A stretch of 64,000 bases of DNA from Pedobacter soli (GCF_900101435.1 NZ_FMZH01000001.1:620001-684000), one strand, 5' to 3'. Counted from the stretch's first letter, positions 16,046 to 26,882 are shown. Translations and numbers: made by a program. Notes: generated by a model from the sequence alone, not told the origin.

Positions 16046-17698
16046 TTAATATCCGCTGTTTTGTTTTAAAACACCTCTGGATAGATCTATCTGAGATTGT
16101 GGTATAGGCATTAAATATAATTTATCAGTCCAGGTTCTAACCTGAATCGGTTTAACCGCATCACTAATACTAAAAATTGATTTCATTACCTGTGGTGCAA
16201 TTTTCCATCTTCTGATATCCATATAACGCTGACCTTCTATAGCCAGCTCTACACGTCTTTCGTTTCTGATCAATTCTCTTAAGGTTGCCTGAGTAGCATA
16301 TTTAGTTCTGTCTATCACCGGCATACCGGCACGGGTTCTGATCTGATCTAAAGCATCGTATACCGATCCATCTGGACCAGTTAATTCATTTTTAGCTTCA
16401 GCATAGGTTAATAAAACCTCTGCATAACGGATCAGGATATTGTTGGCGTGGTTATCAATCTGATCGCGGTAAATTTTCGGATCGACCATTTTACGTACGC
16501 TATAGCCTGTTAATGCAGTATTACCAGCACCTTCTGTCCATTTAAAGGTATAATCGTCTTCAATGGCATTCCATGGGTTACCATCAAATAAAATGCTGGC
16601 ATAGAAACGAGGATCCCTGTTTCTATACTCATTTTTAAATGCCGGATCTTTGGCTTTGTACCATGCAGCACGTTGCGCTGGTGTAGGCGGCGTAATTAAA
16701 TCGCCGGTTTTATAGCTTGGGTAGCTGTTTACCAGTTCCTGTGTTGGCGCAATAGAGCCCCAGCCCCCTAAATCGGCAGAAGGTAACAAAGTGTTTAAGA
16801 AATTGGCATCTTGTTGTGGAATGCGTTGCCTGTCTAAAATCACTTCTGAATTGCCTTCGTTTACCTGGTGAAACAAAGCTTCGTAGCTACGTAAACCTAA
16901 ACGGAACTTTTTCTCATCATCGGCATTGGCAAAATCTACCCATGTGCTATAATCATCTTTGGCATTAAGGGCATCTTCGTCAGTTACTTTAAACAAACTG
17001 TAACCCAGTGTCATTACCTGGCTTGCCGCATCAGCAGCTTGTTGCCATTGGCCATCGTATAAGTATGCACGTGCTTTCAAAGCGAGTGCTGCACCTTTCG
17101 TAATGCGGCCTTTTTCGTTTGGTTTGCCCCCTCCATAACTTTGTGGCAAAATTTTAGCAATGGCATCCAGCTCGTCTACTACAAATTTTAATACCTGCGC
17201 TTTAGGAGTCCGGGGTATATTTTCCTCGCCCAGTACAACTGTTTTAATTTGTAAAGGCACATCGCCAAACTTGCAAATTAACCAGAAGTAGGCATTTGCC
17301 CTGATAAAACGAACCTCAGCTTTATAGCGTTCCAGCAAAGCCTTGTCAATAGCGGTTACCTTATCTGCATTATCTAAAAAGTAATTGGCACGACCAATTG
17401 CCGTAAAACCCCAGCCTGCATCTAAAGTAGAATTTACATTACCTGATGATACGGCTGTTGCCGAACTTTCCCAGGGATACTGTGCATGTGCATTATCTGC
17501 AGCCGCGTCATCGTACACCATATCATCACCCGGTAACTGGCTGTATACGCCGTTTACTGCCAGGTAAACATCATTTGCATTTTTCCAGAAAGTAGCTTCG
17601 GATACCTGGTTTAATGGCGGCCTTTCTAAAAAATCTTTTTTACAAGAAACCAAAACAGTTGCTAACAGTATGCTTGTAGCTATATATATCTTTTTCAT
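16046..17698 (-). CDS. RagB/SusD-family nutrient-binding lipoprotein
   Basis: A 550-residue surface lipoprotein. The start at 17698 (MKKIYIATS) is preferred over 17725 because it gives a clean signal peptide ending in the lipobox VSC with KKDFLE after it. SusD hallmarks follow: the ERPPLNQVSEATFW N terminus, TPR-like helices (AEVRFIRANAYFWL), AEVLLTYAEAKNEL and the C-terminal ERRVELAIEGQRYMDIRRW. It caps the SusC channel and captures ligand at the cell surface. It begins 13 bases after the susC stop. The ligand cannot be predicted. Confidence 0.95.
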   Translation of the reverse strand: MKKIYIATSILLATVLVSCKKDFLERPPLNQVSEATFWKNANDVYLAVNGVYSQLPGDDMVYDDAAADNAHAQYPWESSATAVSSGNVNSTLDAGWGFTAIGRANYFLDNADKVTAIDKALLERYKAEVRFIRANAYFWLICKFGDVPLQIKTVVLGEENIPRTPKAQVLKFVVDELDAIAKILPQSYGGGKPNEKGRITKGAALALKARAYLYDGQWQQAADAASQVMTLGYSLFKVTDEDALNAKDDYSTWVDFANADDEKKFRLGLRSYEALFHQVNEGNSEVILDRQRIPQQDANFLNTLLPSADLGGWGSIAPTQELVNSYPSYKTGDLITPPTPAQRAAWYKAKDPAFKNEYRNRDPRFYASILFDGNPWNAIEDDYTFKWTEGAGNTALTGYSVRKMVDPKIYRDQIDNHANNILIRYAEVLLTYAEAKNELTGPDGSVYDALDQIRTRAGMPVIDRTKYATQATLRELIRNERRVELAIEGQRYMDIRRWKIAPQVMKSIFSISDAVKPIQVRTWTDKLYLMPIPQSQIDLSRGVLKQNSGY

Positions 17699-17711
17699 TT
17701 TTCTATTCAAT

Positions 17712-20700
17712 TTATAATCCTGCACTTAAACCAAACGACCATGTTTTAATACCCGGATAACCTCCGCGGCCCGAAGCCGACTCAGGATCGTAATCGCCTA
17801 AACGTTTATCAGCCATGATAGTGAAAGGATTATTGGTAGTTCCGTAAATTCTCAGTTTAGATAAACCAATTTTTTTCACTGCATTTTGAGGTAAAGTATA
17901 ACCTAAAGTGATACCTCTTACCCTAAAATAAGCACCATTAAATAACCAGAAAGAAGAATAATTATCAATGTTATGACCAGCATCTGCTGTTAATAATGTT
18001 CTCGGGAAATTGGCGTTTGGATCAGGGTTTTCTTTTGTCCAGCGATTTAACAACTGTACTTTTGCATTTGCTCCGTTAAAGAAAGGCTGGGATGCTTCCT
18101 GGCCCAGATAGGTTTTAACTTTGGCTACGCCATAAGTAAGAATATTAAAATCGAAACCTTTGTAGGATGCACTTAAATTAAAGCCATAATTAATAAAGGG
18201 AACATTGTTACCGATGATGGTACGATCGGCCGCATTAATCACATTATCACCATTTAAATCCCTGTACTTAATATCACCAGCCTTGGTACGCGTATCCTGA
18301 AAAGCGTGCGCAGCAACTTCCTGATCGCTAACAAAAAGGCCATCGGCAATATAACCGTAAAAAGAACCGATAGATTCGCCTAAACGCTGTATTTGTGAAC
18401 CATCAGGAAAGTTCGGATCGCCGGTTGGGAAATTATCATTACCATTTTCGCCAATTTTGGTGATTTTACTTTTGATTAATGATAAGTTACCACCTACACT
18501 AAAAGTAAAATCTTTACCAATGCGGTTGTTATGAGTAACTGCAAGCTCGAAACCGGTATTACGGGTACTTGCCGAATTGGTAAAAGGTACAGTTAAGGGA
18601 TAAGTTGCCAATACAGTATTACGCAATAACAAATCTTTGGTATCTTTAATATAATAATCAGCAGTAATGTCTAATTTACCTTTAAACAAGGTGATATCGG
18701 TACCAAAATCGGTCATGTATACTTTTTCCCAGGTAGTAGTTGGCCACGATCCGTCGGCCTGCCAGATTCCGTCTTGTGCGGTACCTTCAAAGCTATACTG
18801 GAAGCCTGCGTTTAACCGGTTAAAATAGTTCCCGACAGCAACCACATCCTGATTACCTAACGAACCGTAAGAACCACGAAGTTTGAAATTATCAACCCAG
18901 CTGATATTTTTCATGAAGTCTTCTTTTGAAACTACCCAGCCCGCAGAAAACGACGGGAAGAAAGCCCTGCGTACATCATCACGGAAACGTGAAGAATAAT
19001 CGATACGGGCATTAACTTCTAACAAATATTTATTATCAAAAGCATAATTAAAACGGCCGAACATTGAACGCATAGCCCACTCTTCGGCGGCAGTTCTGTT
19101 TGCCAAACCATAAACACCAGCAATAATATCATCGCCATTGTTATCCGATAACACATCTTCTCCGTTACCCGAACCATTAATGATAGTACTTAAATCGTTA
19201 TTAGGGAAGTTTCTGCGGCCAAGAAATGCACTTCTAAGCACATTGCTTTCTTGCGATGCACCTACGGTTACCTTACCGTAATGTTTGCCAAAAGTGCGCT
19301 CGTAATCTGCAGTACCTTGTACCAACAATTCTTTTCTTTTAACCCAATACTCTCTTAAATCGTTCTGCGTACCATTGCCGGCAGGTAATGCAATCGGGTT
19401 CCCGGTTAAAAAGTTATTAATCGGAACCATGGTGTTGTTAAAAGCTGTACTGTTGTTGTTGGTAAACTTTAACGAAACCAATCCATTAATCGATAAGCCT
19501 TTTAATGGCGTTAGGGTAGCATTGGCAGCCGTTTGCAACAAATTATTACGGTTGCTGCCTTTTGATGATTCAGCGATCATGCGGGCCTGGTTTCGGTATG
19601 GAAGTGAGCTGCTGGCAACTGTTCCATTATTTACCGAACCCCATTGGCCATTGCTTTGGCGAAAAACAGTAGTGGGTAAAGAACGATTTAGCTCTGTCCA
19701 CGATAAATTACCCAAACGATCGAAAGCCTGGTTAATGAAAGAGATGTTGGTACCAATCTTTAAAATGTTCTCTACAACTTTGGTTTCGGTATTTAGTTTT
19801 GCGCTAAAACGGTCCTGATCTTTATTTGGAATTAATGATTCCTGCGTTAAATAATTTAAGCCTAAATAACTACTTGTAGTTTTACCAGGTGCATTAATAT
19901 TTAAATTCACGTCGCTTTGTGGAGCACTCGATCTTAAAACTTCTTTGTACCAGTCAGTATTGGGATATAAATCTGGCTGAGAACCGTTTCTATACAATTC
20001 TATTTGTGCTGGGGTGTAAAGGGGGCTACGGCCCACGTTAGTTAAGGCTTCGTTATATAGCGTAGTATAATCAACAGACCCTAAATATTTGGCGATACGG
20101 GTTGGCGATTGCCAGCCATAATTGGCATTTAGCTCGATACTTACTTTATCGCCACCACCACGTTTAGTGGTAACCATAATTACGCCATTGGCCGCCCTTG
20201 ATCCATACAAAGCTGCAGACGAGGCATCTTTAAGTACCGACATGCTTGAAATATCGTTCGGATTTAATGTAGCAAACTCCTGCGAACTGGCCGGAATACC
20301 ATCGATAATATAAAGCGGTGTACCTGCGCCTGCCAAACTACTTCTGCCCCTGATATTTACAGCAGTACCACCTGTGGCACTAGCACTTACATCGCCAGGG
20401 CGTTGTAAAATAGTTAAACCAGGCGAAATACCTTGTAAAGCATTTTGAATTGAAGTTACCGGGCGTTCTTTCAGTTGTTTTGGGGTAATGGTAGCAACGG
20501 CACCGGTTAAACTCGATTTTTTCTGCGTACCATAAGCCACCACAACCACATCATTTAAATCGTTGGTTTGCGGCACTAAAGTAACTTTTAAGGTTGCGGC
20601 AGCTTTTACCTCTTTGGTTTGGTAGCCCAGATACGATACCACTAAAACAGCATCGTCGGCTAAGCCTGTTAGTTTAAAATTTCCGCTCTCATCGCTAATG

Positions 20701-21200
20701 GTACCTTGTTCTTTACCTTTTACTTTAATGCTGGCACCGGGTATTCCCTTGCCAATTTCATCTAAAATGGTACCGATTACATCAATCACTTTATATACGG
20801 GCGTTTCTTGTCCGGTTTTAGTTGCGGGCGCCACAGTTGCAGGCCTTTCTTTAACCACAATGGTGTTGGCCTGTATGGAGTAAGTTAAGGGCTGATCTTT
20901 AAAACACTGATTTAAAGCTTCGGCCAGCGTAACATCCTTAACATCGATATTTACAGCTTTTGATTTTTTTAAATCGCTCTGGATAAAAAATACATTAAAA
21001 CCGCTTTGGCTTTTAATGGATTTGAGCACTTTTTGTAAGGATGCATTTTTCTCGTTCAGCGTGATGTTTTTTTGTGCAAAACTGCTCGCATTAACGTGTA
21101 AAAAAGCTACAAAAAGCAAGATAATGGTTAGCTTCATGGATAACAGAATTTTATGCTTTATACGGCCTGCGCTGTATAAATTAAAATCGTAAATTTTCAT
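17712..21200 (-). CDS. SusC/RagA-family TonB-linked outer-membrane transporter with STN domain
   Basis: A 1162-residue outer-membrane protein. It has a signal peptide after a short N-terminal extension (cleavage after SSFAQ, about residue 43), an STN domain (about 60-115) typical of transporters that signal to FecR, a carboxypeptidase-like regulatory domain (about 140-210), the SusC plug (about 215-350, with ATITPKQLKERPVTSIQNAL) and a 22-strand-type barrel to the end. It takes up the SusD-bound ligand using TonB energy. The STN domain together with the FecR and sigma genes upstream indicates ligand-induced control. Confidence 0.95.
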   Translation of the reverse strand: MKIYDFNLYSAGRIKHKILLSMKLTIILLFVAFLHVNASSFAQKNITLNEKNASLQKVLKSIKSQSGFNVFFIQSDLKKSKAVNIDVKDVTLAEALNQCFKDQPLTYSIQANTIVVKERPATVAPATKTGQETPVYKVIDVIGTILDEIGKGIPGASIKVKGKEQGTISDESGNFKLTGLADDAVLVVSYLGYQTKEVKAAATLKVTLVPQTNDLNDVVVVAYGTQKKSSLTGAVATITPKQLKERPVTSIQNALQGISPGLTILQRPGDVSASATGGTAVNIRGRSSLAGAGTPLYIIDGIPASSQEFATLNPNDISSMSVLKDASSAALYGSRAANGVIMVTTKRGGGDKVSIELNANYGWQSPTRIAKYLGSVDYTTLYNEALTNVGRSPLYTPAQIELYRNGSQPDLYPNTDWYKEVLRSSAPQSDVNLNINAPGKTTSSYLGLNYLTQESLIPNKDQDRFSAKLNTETKVVENILKIGTNISFINQAFDRLGNLSWTELNRSLPTTVFRQSNGQWGSVNNGTVASSSLPYRNQARMIAESSKGSNRNNLLQTAANATLTPLKGLSINGLVSLKFTNNNSTAFNNTMVPINNFLTGNPIALPAGNGTQNDLREYWVKRKELLVQGTADYERTFGKHYGKVTVGASQESNVLRSAFLGRRNFPNNDLSTIINGSGNGEDVLSDNNGDDIIAGVYGLANRTAAEEWAMRSMFGRFNYAFDNKYLLEVNARIDYSSRFRDDVRRAFFPSFSAGWVVSKEDFMKNISWVDNFKLRGSYGSLGNQDVVAVGNYFNRLNAGFQYSFEGTAQDGIWQADGSWPTTTWEKVYMTDFGTDITLFKGKLDITADYYIKDTKDLLLRNTVLATYPLTVPFTNSASTRNTGFELAVTHNNRIGKDFTFSVGGNLSLIKSKITKIGENGNDNFPTGDPNFPDGSQIQRLGESIGSFYGYIADGLFVSDQEVAAHAFQDTRTKAGDIKYRDLNGDNVINAADRTIIGNNVPFINYGFNLSASYKGFDFNILTYGVAKVKTYLGQEASQPFFNGANAKVQLLNRWTKENPDPNANFPRTLLTADAGHNIDNYSSFWLFNGAYFRVRGITLGYTLPQNAVKKIGLSKLRIYGTTNNPFTIMADKRLGDYDPESASGRGGYPGIKTWSFGLSAGL

Positions 21201-21364
21201 ACATTTGTTAGGTTTTGGGTTGATATAAATGCTTATAGCTGTTGCTATTGCATTTACAATGTTTTAACTATTTGGTTATCGTTAGGGCATTTTTCTAATC
21301 CGAAACTTTGAGCGGGTTTCGATTGCAGTCGAAATCCGTTTCTTCAGATTAAAATTTTAGGGTA

Positions 21365-22558
21365 TTACTTTATAATTTTAATCCTCCTTCCTTCTATCTT
21401 AAATTTAAACTTATCGGTTGATTCTAATATTTTTAAGGTTTCCTGCAGGTTGTTGTGTTTAGAAAAAGAACCACCGAAATAAATGCCGTCGAAATTACCA
21501 TCGTACTCGATTTCCACATCGTACCAGCGTGCCAGCTTTTGCATGGCTTCTTTAATTCCCTCATTATTGAACACGAAGAAACCATTTTTCCAGGCAATGT
21601 ATTCTTCCACATCAACCTGGTTAATTTCGAAACCAGTACCATGAAATACAGCTTGTTGTCCGGGTTTTAACACTCCGGTTGCCATTGGACTAAAATTTTT
21701 AACGGCTACCCCACCTTCTACCAGTGTAGTTTTTATTTCGGGCTCGTCGGCATAGGCACTTACGTTAAAATGAGTACCCAATACACTGATTTCCTGTTTG
21801 GCCGTGGTTAGTTTAAAAGGTTTATTTTTGTTTTTGGCCACTTCAAAATAACCTTCGCCAGTTAACATCACGTTACGGTATTTACCATTAAAAGCAGTTG
21901 GATATTTTAATGATGAAAGGGCATTTAACCACACTTTGGTTCCATCGGGCAAGGTTACCTGATACTGGCCGCCTGCCGGAGTACTAATGGTATTGTAACC
22001 GCTTGCTTGTTTACCGGATGTATTTTCAACAATGGCATAAACCAGCTGACCATCGGCAGTTTTAGTAATCTTAATGCCTTCCTGACTGGCGATGGTACCA
22101 TTAACGGCCTCATCTAAATCAATTTTAGTACCGTTGGCTAAGGTTAAAAAAGCTTTATTGCCACCCGGTTTAATTAATGCAGCTACTTTATTGGTGTTTT
22201 TATCTGAGATACGTCCACTTAACCAATATGCACCAAAGCCCAAAACAGCAATTATTGATGCCGCAACGGCCCAGCGGTAGAACGATCTTTTAGGTTTTGT
22301 CTGCTCCTTGGCATCAATTTGCAGATTAATATTATTCCAGATTTTTTCGCCTGTTATCTCCTGCTCAGCTTCGTCAAATCCGGTATCTTGCTGCAATTTA
22401 TTTTGCGCCAATTGTTCATTATACCACGATTCAAGCTCGAGGCGTTCTTCTCCACTGGCAGTACCGGCTATATACTTTTCTGTTAAACGTGTTAATGCTG
22501 CTTTATTCAATTTGCTGTGGTTTGGGTGTATGTACCCTAAATGAAGGGTATCCCCCAA
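21365..22558 (-). CDS. FecR-family anti-sigma factor
   Basis: A 397-residue inner-membrane regulator. It has a cytoplasmic N-terminal region (1-90), one membrane helix (about 92-112, WAVAASIIAVLGFGAYW), and a periplasmic FecR domain with YNTISTPAGGQYQVTLPDG and VWLNALSSLKYP, then a C-terminal DUF4974-type domain (about 325-397) ending with KFKIEGRRIKIIK. It should hold the ECF sigma factor until the SusC STN domain signals. The 435-base gap to the sigma gene is unusually large and filled by a duplicated sequence. Confidence 0.93.
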   Translation of the reverse strand: MGDTLHLGYIHPNHSKLNKAALTRLTEKYIAGTASGEERLELESWYNEQLAQNKLQQDTGFDEAEQEITGEKIWNNINLQIDAKEQTKPKRSFYRWAVAASIIAVLGFGAYWLSGRISDKNTNKVAALIKPGGNKAFLTLANGTKIDLDEAVNGTIASQEGIKITKTADGQLVYAIVENTSGKQASGYNTISTPAGGQYQVTLPDGTKVWLNALSSLKYPTAFNGKYRNVMLTGEGYFEVAKNKNKPFKLTTAKQEISVLGTHFNVSAYADEPEIKTTLVEGGVAVKNFSPMATGVLKPGQQAVFHGTGFEINQVDVEEYIAWKNGFFVFNNEGIKEAMQKLARWYDVEIEYDGNFDGIYFGGSFSKHNNLQETLKILESTDKFKFKIEGRRIKIIK

Positions 22559-22650
22559 AAGAATTTTAATTATTTTATAAAAAGCTATTTAACAGTCAAT
22601 TAAATTTCCATAAAAATTAACCATATAAGTCATTTAAGGAAATATAAGAA

Positions 22651-22968
22651 GGTAAAAAACTTATTCAAAACCATATAAAGCATTAAAGAAAATGTAAGCT
22701 TACCTTAAGTGCACTTATTTGTCATAAATGGTTTATAATTTTACCTTAGACAGGAAGTTCAACTGAGGCAGGCTTTGATTAAAGCTAAGGTGTTCTAAGG
22801 TGTCTTAGGTGGTAAAAACTTATTCAAAACCATATAAGGCATTAAAGAAAATGTAAGCTTACCTTAAATGCACTTATTTGTCTTAAATGGTTTATAATTT
22901 TACCTTAGACAGTAAGTTTAACTGAGGCAGGCTTTGATTAAAGCTAGGTGCATTAAGGTGTCTTAGGT
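22651..22968. repeat. Two tandem copies of a ~160-base sequence between sigma and FecR genes
   Basis: Copy 1 is 22651-22810 and copy 2 is 22811-22968, nearly identical with scattered substitutions and small indels. A third copy would start at 22969 but breaks off after a few bases. Each unit holds a GTAAGCTTAC palindrome. Copy 1 also has a perfect TAAGTGCACTTA palindrome, spoiled by one base in copy 2. Units end with AAGGTGTCTTAGGTGG. No gene is present in 22559-22993. Confidence 0.85.
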
Positions 22969-22993
22969 GGTAAATGAACAGTTGTGAAAAGGG

Positions 22994-23584
22994 TTACTTA
23001 CCCCAGATACCCCCCAGCAGCAGTACTGCCCAAAATAAAAATTCACCCATATCGGTGCGCAGGCGGCGTAATGCAATGGTAATCTGGTTTTCGACGGTTT
23101 TAGGCGAAATATTTAAACGTTCGGCTATTTCTTTCACACTGAGGTGTTCTTTCCTGCTCAGGATAAATATTTCCTTACATTTTTGGGGTAGCTGTTCAAT
23201 GCTTTCATTCAGCCGCTGGGTAATTTCCTTTTCGGCGAAAGCATTTTCGGCATTGTGGGCACTTACCAGTAAATCGGTATCGTGCAGCAGATCGGTACGC
23301 ATTTTTCCATCCCTGATGGCTTTAAAAACCTGAAAACGAACGGCTGTAAACAAGTAATTATTGAGGTTATCAACCAGGGTATATTCCCGCTTTAGCCATA
23401 AGCTCACAAATATTTCCTGAATGATATCTTCTGCTGCTTCTCTGTTACGTAAAATCTGATAGGCCGATAAATATAACTTACTCCAGTACCTGCTGTAAAT
23501 TCTCCCGAACGCAGCCCGGTCGTTACTTTGCATGTTACTCACAAGCAAACTATCAGGCCATAGTTCGAGGTTATCAGGTTTCAT
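22994..23584 (-). CDS. ECF RNA polymerase sigma factor (Bacteroidetes family)
   Basis: A 196-residue sigma-70 factor. Region 2 lies at about 20-90 (YSRYWSKLYLSAYQIL, then AAEDIIQEIFVSLW) and region 4 at about 125-180 (LPQKCKEIFILSRKEHLSV, then ISPKTVENQITIALRRLR). The C-terminal 20 residues are hydrophobic, as is common in this family. It should recruit RNA polymerase to the downstream susCD promoter when FecR releases it. Confidence 0.94.
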   Translation of the reverse strand: MKPDNLELWPDSLLVSNMQSNDRAAFGRIYSRYWSKLYLSAYQILRNREAAEDIIQEIFVSLWLKREYTLVDNLNNYLFTAVRFQVFKAIRDGKMRTDLLHDTDLLVSAHNAENAFAEKEITQRLNESIEQLPQKCKEIFILSRKEHLSVKEIAERLNISPKTVENQITIALRRLRTDMGEFLFWAVLLLGGIWGK

Positions 23585-23765
23585 TTTTTATAAGGATTAG
23601 CTTTTACAATGCTAAGCAAAAAAATTAAGGGTCAATTTATATATTTTTCATCAGTTATTATCTGGTTAAAAAGACTCCAAACACTACTATATGCAAAACT
23701 CGGTATTAAATGCCACAGTTTTGCAGATTTGTAATAATCTGTACTTAAAATATCCTTTTTAGCCG

Positions 23766-26700
23766 TTATTTAAGCACACGTAATTGTTCGATTAAACGTA
23801 CGCCAGAGTCGCTTGTATCGGCCCTGGTGCCAGGCACTTTCAAAAATATTTGTTGGCACCATTTTATAACTGTATCCTTAGGGTATGCTTTAACCTGTTT
23901 ATCGAGCCAAACAACAGCTTCCTGCTTTTTTCCCAGCTTTTCCATAGCCCAGGCGGTTAACAACTGGTTTGCAGAAGTAAAATTACTCACGGTGTTTTCT
24001 ACCTTTGGTTTAAAGCTGATAACCAGCTGCAGGGCGGTTTGCGCAGCCTGCCTGTTACCCATCTGCTGGTAACATAAATAATCCATCCAGTTTTCTAAAC
24101 GTTCATCAATATCACTGGCATAAGGCTTGCCTACGCCTAAATTTTGCGGCCATTTTTTAGCATCGCCAATGAAGCCAAGTGCCTTGGTGTAGTTCTTAAG
24201 CTTAATTTCATTAATGGCCTGCATTAGTTTGGCTTCGCGGTATAACTCCCGGCCAATAGTAGCACCTTCAAAAGGCAAGATGTGGATTTGATCCAGTAAC
24301 TGTGCACAATCGCGGTAACGCTTGTTCAGCAATAGTGTTTTGGCATACAGCATGCCCATGATATAATTTTCGCTATGCGCCTGGTAAAAAGGCCCGACTG
24401 TTTTTAAGGCTTCGGCATTTTGATTGTGATTCAGGTAATATTCGCCGAGCAGTTTGGTATAACGCCAATCAGGTAGATCTAAACTTTGTGCTTTTTTAAG
24501 ATCGGCCAGTTCTGACGCATCGATGTGCATCGCAGCCCGTGTAGCGTAGAAAGGAGCAAAATCGGGTGTATTACCACAGTCTTGAAACAATTTTTTACTT
24601 GCAGCAAGCTGATTGCGGTTTTGATATAAAAGTGCCAGATAATATTTAGGCTTCCAGCTGTTAAGCTGTTTACCGGCCCAAAGCAATACTGCTTCATCTT
24701 CTGAGCGGAAAGGAAATACAAAAGCTGCAGTAGCCTGATCAGCTTTGGCTAAGATAGCAGCAAAAGACTGCCCTTTTTTATTTTGCAAAAATGCAAGCCA
24801 AAAGTTCACCAGGGCCTGGTCAGGTGCCAATTGAAGTACTTGCTCGCTTTCTGCAAAGCAACCATTCTGGTAATAATTGGTAGCCAGTTCCAGGTAGCTT
24901 TCAGTCGGTTGCTCATTGCGGATTGCTGTTATAAAACGGCTCTTGTTTTCTGCTGACGGCTGAATGAGGTACTTTTCAAAACGGACAAAATCACTCAGCG
25001 GATCGAAAGCTAAAAGGGTATCCAATACTGTTTTAGCCTCACTCATTTTATTTTGGTTACGGTATGCGATAGCCTGCACCTGCAATGCGCCAATCTCGTA
25101 ACGGTTAAAATCGATGGCTTTAGCTGCATAAGTTATCGCCTTATCCCAGTTCTTTTCGGCAAGGTATACCTTACTCAGCTCGCGATATGCCGGACTTCTG
25201 AAGGCCATGCTTAAGCTCGCCAGATCAAAACCATCTTTGGCATCGGTGGTATTGCCCAACTGTTTATTGATAATACCATAATAATAATTTGCTGCACCAT
25301 CGTGGGTATCAACACTCAAAGCGGTTTTCGCAAATGTTAAAGCTTCTTTATAGCGCATATTGCGATACATGAGTTCGGCCATTTGAACCAACGCCGGCAC
25401 AAAGCCAGGTGTTTTATTCAGGGCAGCTGTTAGTTTCTCTTCTGCCTGAACATACATTTTCTGATCCATAAAGGCCTTACCCTGCAGGTATAAGCCATAA
25501 CCGGAGTTCCAGTCGAAACCTGCAGGCGAATCGAGCGGGCGGCTCAGCACATCAGCATCAGGTTTAGTTTCGTATTGCAACTTATTGCCTCCCAGGGTAA
25601 CCAACAGATCGTTTACTGATCCATCCAGTTTTACAGAATCGGCAAAAGTTTGCAAAGGTTTTAACTTTACCTTTTGTGCGTACAACACCTTATTTCCCTG
25701 CTTTACGGCAAGTGTATCGGTTAGCGTTTGCACCGGATTTAAATAAATTTTCAACCAGCCTTTCTCATATTTCACATTCAGGGCTGCATATTGGTTGGCT
25801 TTCACAAACCCTTTTGTTTTTAATACCGGATACCAGTATTCAGTCCAGGTATCGGCAGCTCCGGGCGAAAAGCTTTTGTGTTTAAAAGGCGTAAAAGTAC
25901 TTTTTTCGGCAGTTTGGTTAAATAACCTGCCCGATTGGATCTCAGAATACTGTCCATCGGTATCGGTTAGCAATTTTTCCCAGATCATCCCCTGATCGGC
26001 AAGTCCCCAGATCCAGATTTTCTTTCCGGCTTTATCATCGTGACTACCGTAACGGGCCATCCCAAAATCGTCATCATGCCAGTAAGCTCCAAAAAAATCA
26101 GTGTATTTACCAAAAACATGGTAAGATTTATAGCCTCCAAAGTTATTTTGTTCGTAAAAGGAAATATTTTTGCCATTTTCTTTATTAATAGGCCAGTCGC
26201 TATGCTCGCCTTCATGCCCCAGATAATGTGTACCGGGATAAATATATTGCAGGTTTCCTTTCACCTTTATACCAGCGTTCATCCAATGGTAGTAAGGTTG
26301 ATCGAGCGGTGTAGCATTATACCAGAATGATTTGGTGGTAAAGTAAGCACGGTCTTTCGGCAAATTGATCTCCATTGTCCAGTTGGTCCGGGTCAATAAA
26401 TCGAGTACACCAATGATGCAGCTTACACTTCCATCGTTGTTTTTACGCGTAATATAATCAACCGGCGTAACGGTATTGGGCGTATGCCCCATTATGCCGT
26501 AGTTGGGCTCTATGCCTCCGCTGGTCCAGGGACCGCGCATGGCAATATCCCTGAATTTTACCACGTGGTTATCGTAAATAAACGAACGTCCTGTCGATTT
26601 TTCAATAGCCGACCAGATTTTACCACCAACTTCAGGCAATATGGTTAGTTTGATATAATCATTTTCGAGGGTAACCACTTTCCATTCCTTTTGTACGGCC

Positions 26701-26882
26701 TTATCGGTAAATCCATCATAACGGAAATAAGGATAAATGTGGGTAAAAGCCGGAACGGGATTCGGATCAGAAAAAGGATAGGTGGTAAATACCTGTTTAT
26801 CTTCTTTAAAACTGGCGTTATTTTGCGCATAAGTGCCAATTACCGCTATACAAACCGAAAACGTGAGCAATAGTTTTTTCAT
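23766..26882 (-). CDS. DUF5107 and tetratricopeptide-repeat protein, secreted
   Basis: A 1038-residue protein with a cleavable signal peptide (cleavage after GTYAQ, about residue 20). The N-terminal half (about 35-330) is a DUF5107-type domain of galactose-mutarotase-like form (ENDYIKLTILPEVGGKIWS near 71), with several Trp-rich segments. From about residue 460 on, TPR-like helical repeats continue to near 1000. Such proteins occur beside carbohydrate uptake genes in Bacteroidota. A carbohydrate-binding role is inferred. It is upstream of the sigma gene and read in the same direction. Confidence 0.85.
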   Translation of the reverse strand: MKKLLLTFSVCIAVIGTYAQNNASFKEDKQVFTTYPFSDPNPVPAFTHIYPYFRYDGFTDKAVQKEWKVVTLENDYIKLTILPEVGGKIWSAIEKSTGRSFIYDNHVVKFRDIAMRGPWTSGGIEPNYGIMGHTPNTVTPVDYITRKNNDGSVSCIIGVLDLLTRTNWTMEINLPKDRAYFTTKSFWYNATPLDQPYYHWMNAGIKVKGNLQYIYPGTHYLGHEGEHSDWPINKENGKNISFYEQNNFGGYKSYHVFGKYTDFFGAYWHDDDFGMARYGSHDDKAGKKIWIWGLADQGMIWEKLLTDTDGQYSEIQSGRLFNQTAEKSTFTPFKHKSFSPGAADTWTEYWYPVLKTKGFVKANQYAALNVKYEKGWLKIYLNPVQTLTDTLAVKQGNKVLYAQKVKLKPLQTFADSVKLDGSVNDLLVTLGGNKLQYETKPDADVLSRPLDSPAGFDWNSGYGLYLQGKAFMDQKMYVQAEEKLTAALNKTPGFVPALVQMAELMYRNMRYKEALTFAKTALSVDTHDGAANYYYGIINKQLGNTTDAKDGFDLASLSMAFRSPAYRELSKVYLAEKNWDKAITYAAKAIDFNRYEIGALQVQAIAYRNQNKMSEAKTVLDTLLAFDPLSDFVRFEKYLIQPSAENKSRFITAIRNEQPTESYLELATNYYQNGCFAESEQVLQLAPDQALVNFWLAFLQNKKGQSFAAILAKADQATAAFVFPFRSEDEAVLLWAGKQLNSWKPKYYLALLYQNRNQLAASKKLFQDCGNTPDFAPFYATRAAMHIDASELADLKKAQSLDLPDWRYTKLLGEYYLNHNQNAEALKTVGPFYQAHSENYIMGMLYAKTLLLNKRYRDCAQLLDQIHILPFEGATIGRELYREAKLMQAINEIKLKNYTKALGFIGDAKKWPQNLGVGKPYASDIDERLENWMDYLCYQQMGNRQAAQTALQLVISFKPKVENTVSNFTSANQLLTAWAMEKLGKKQEAVVWLDKQVKAYPKDTVIKWCQQIFLKVPGTRADTSDSGVRLIEQLRVLK

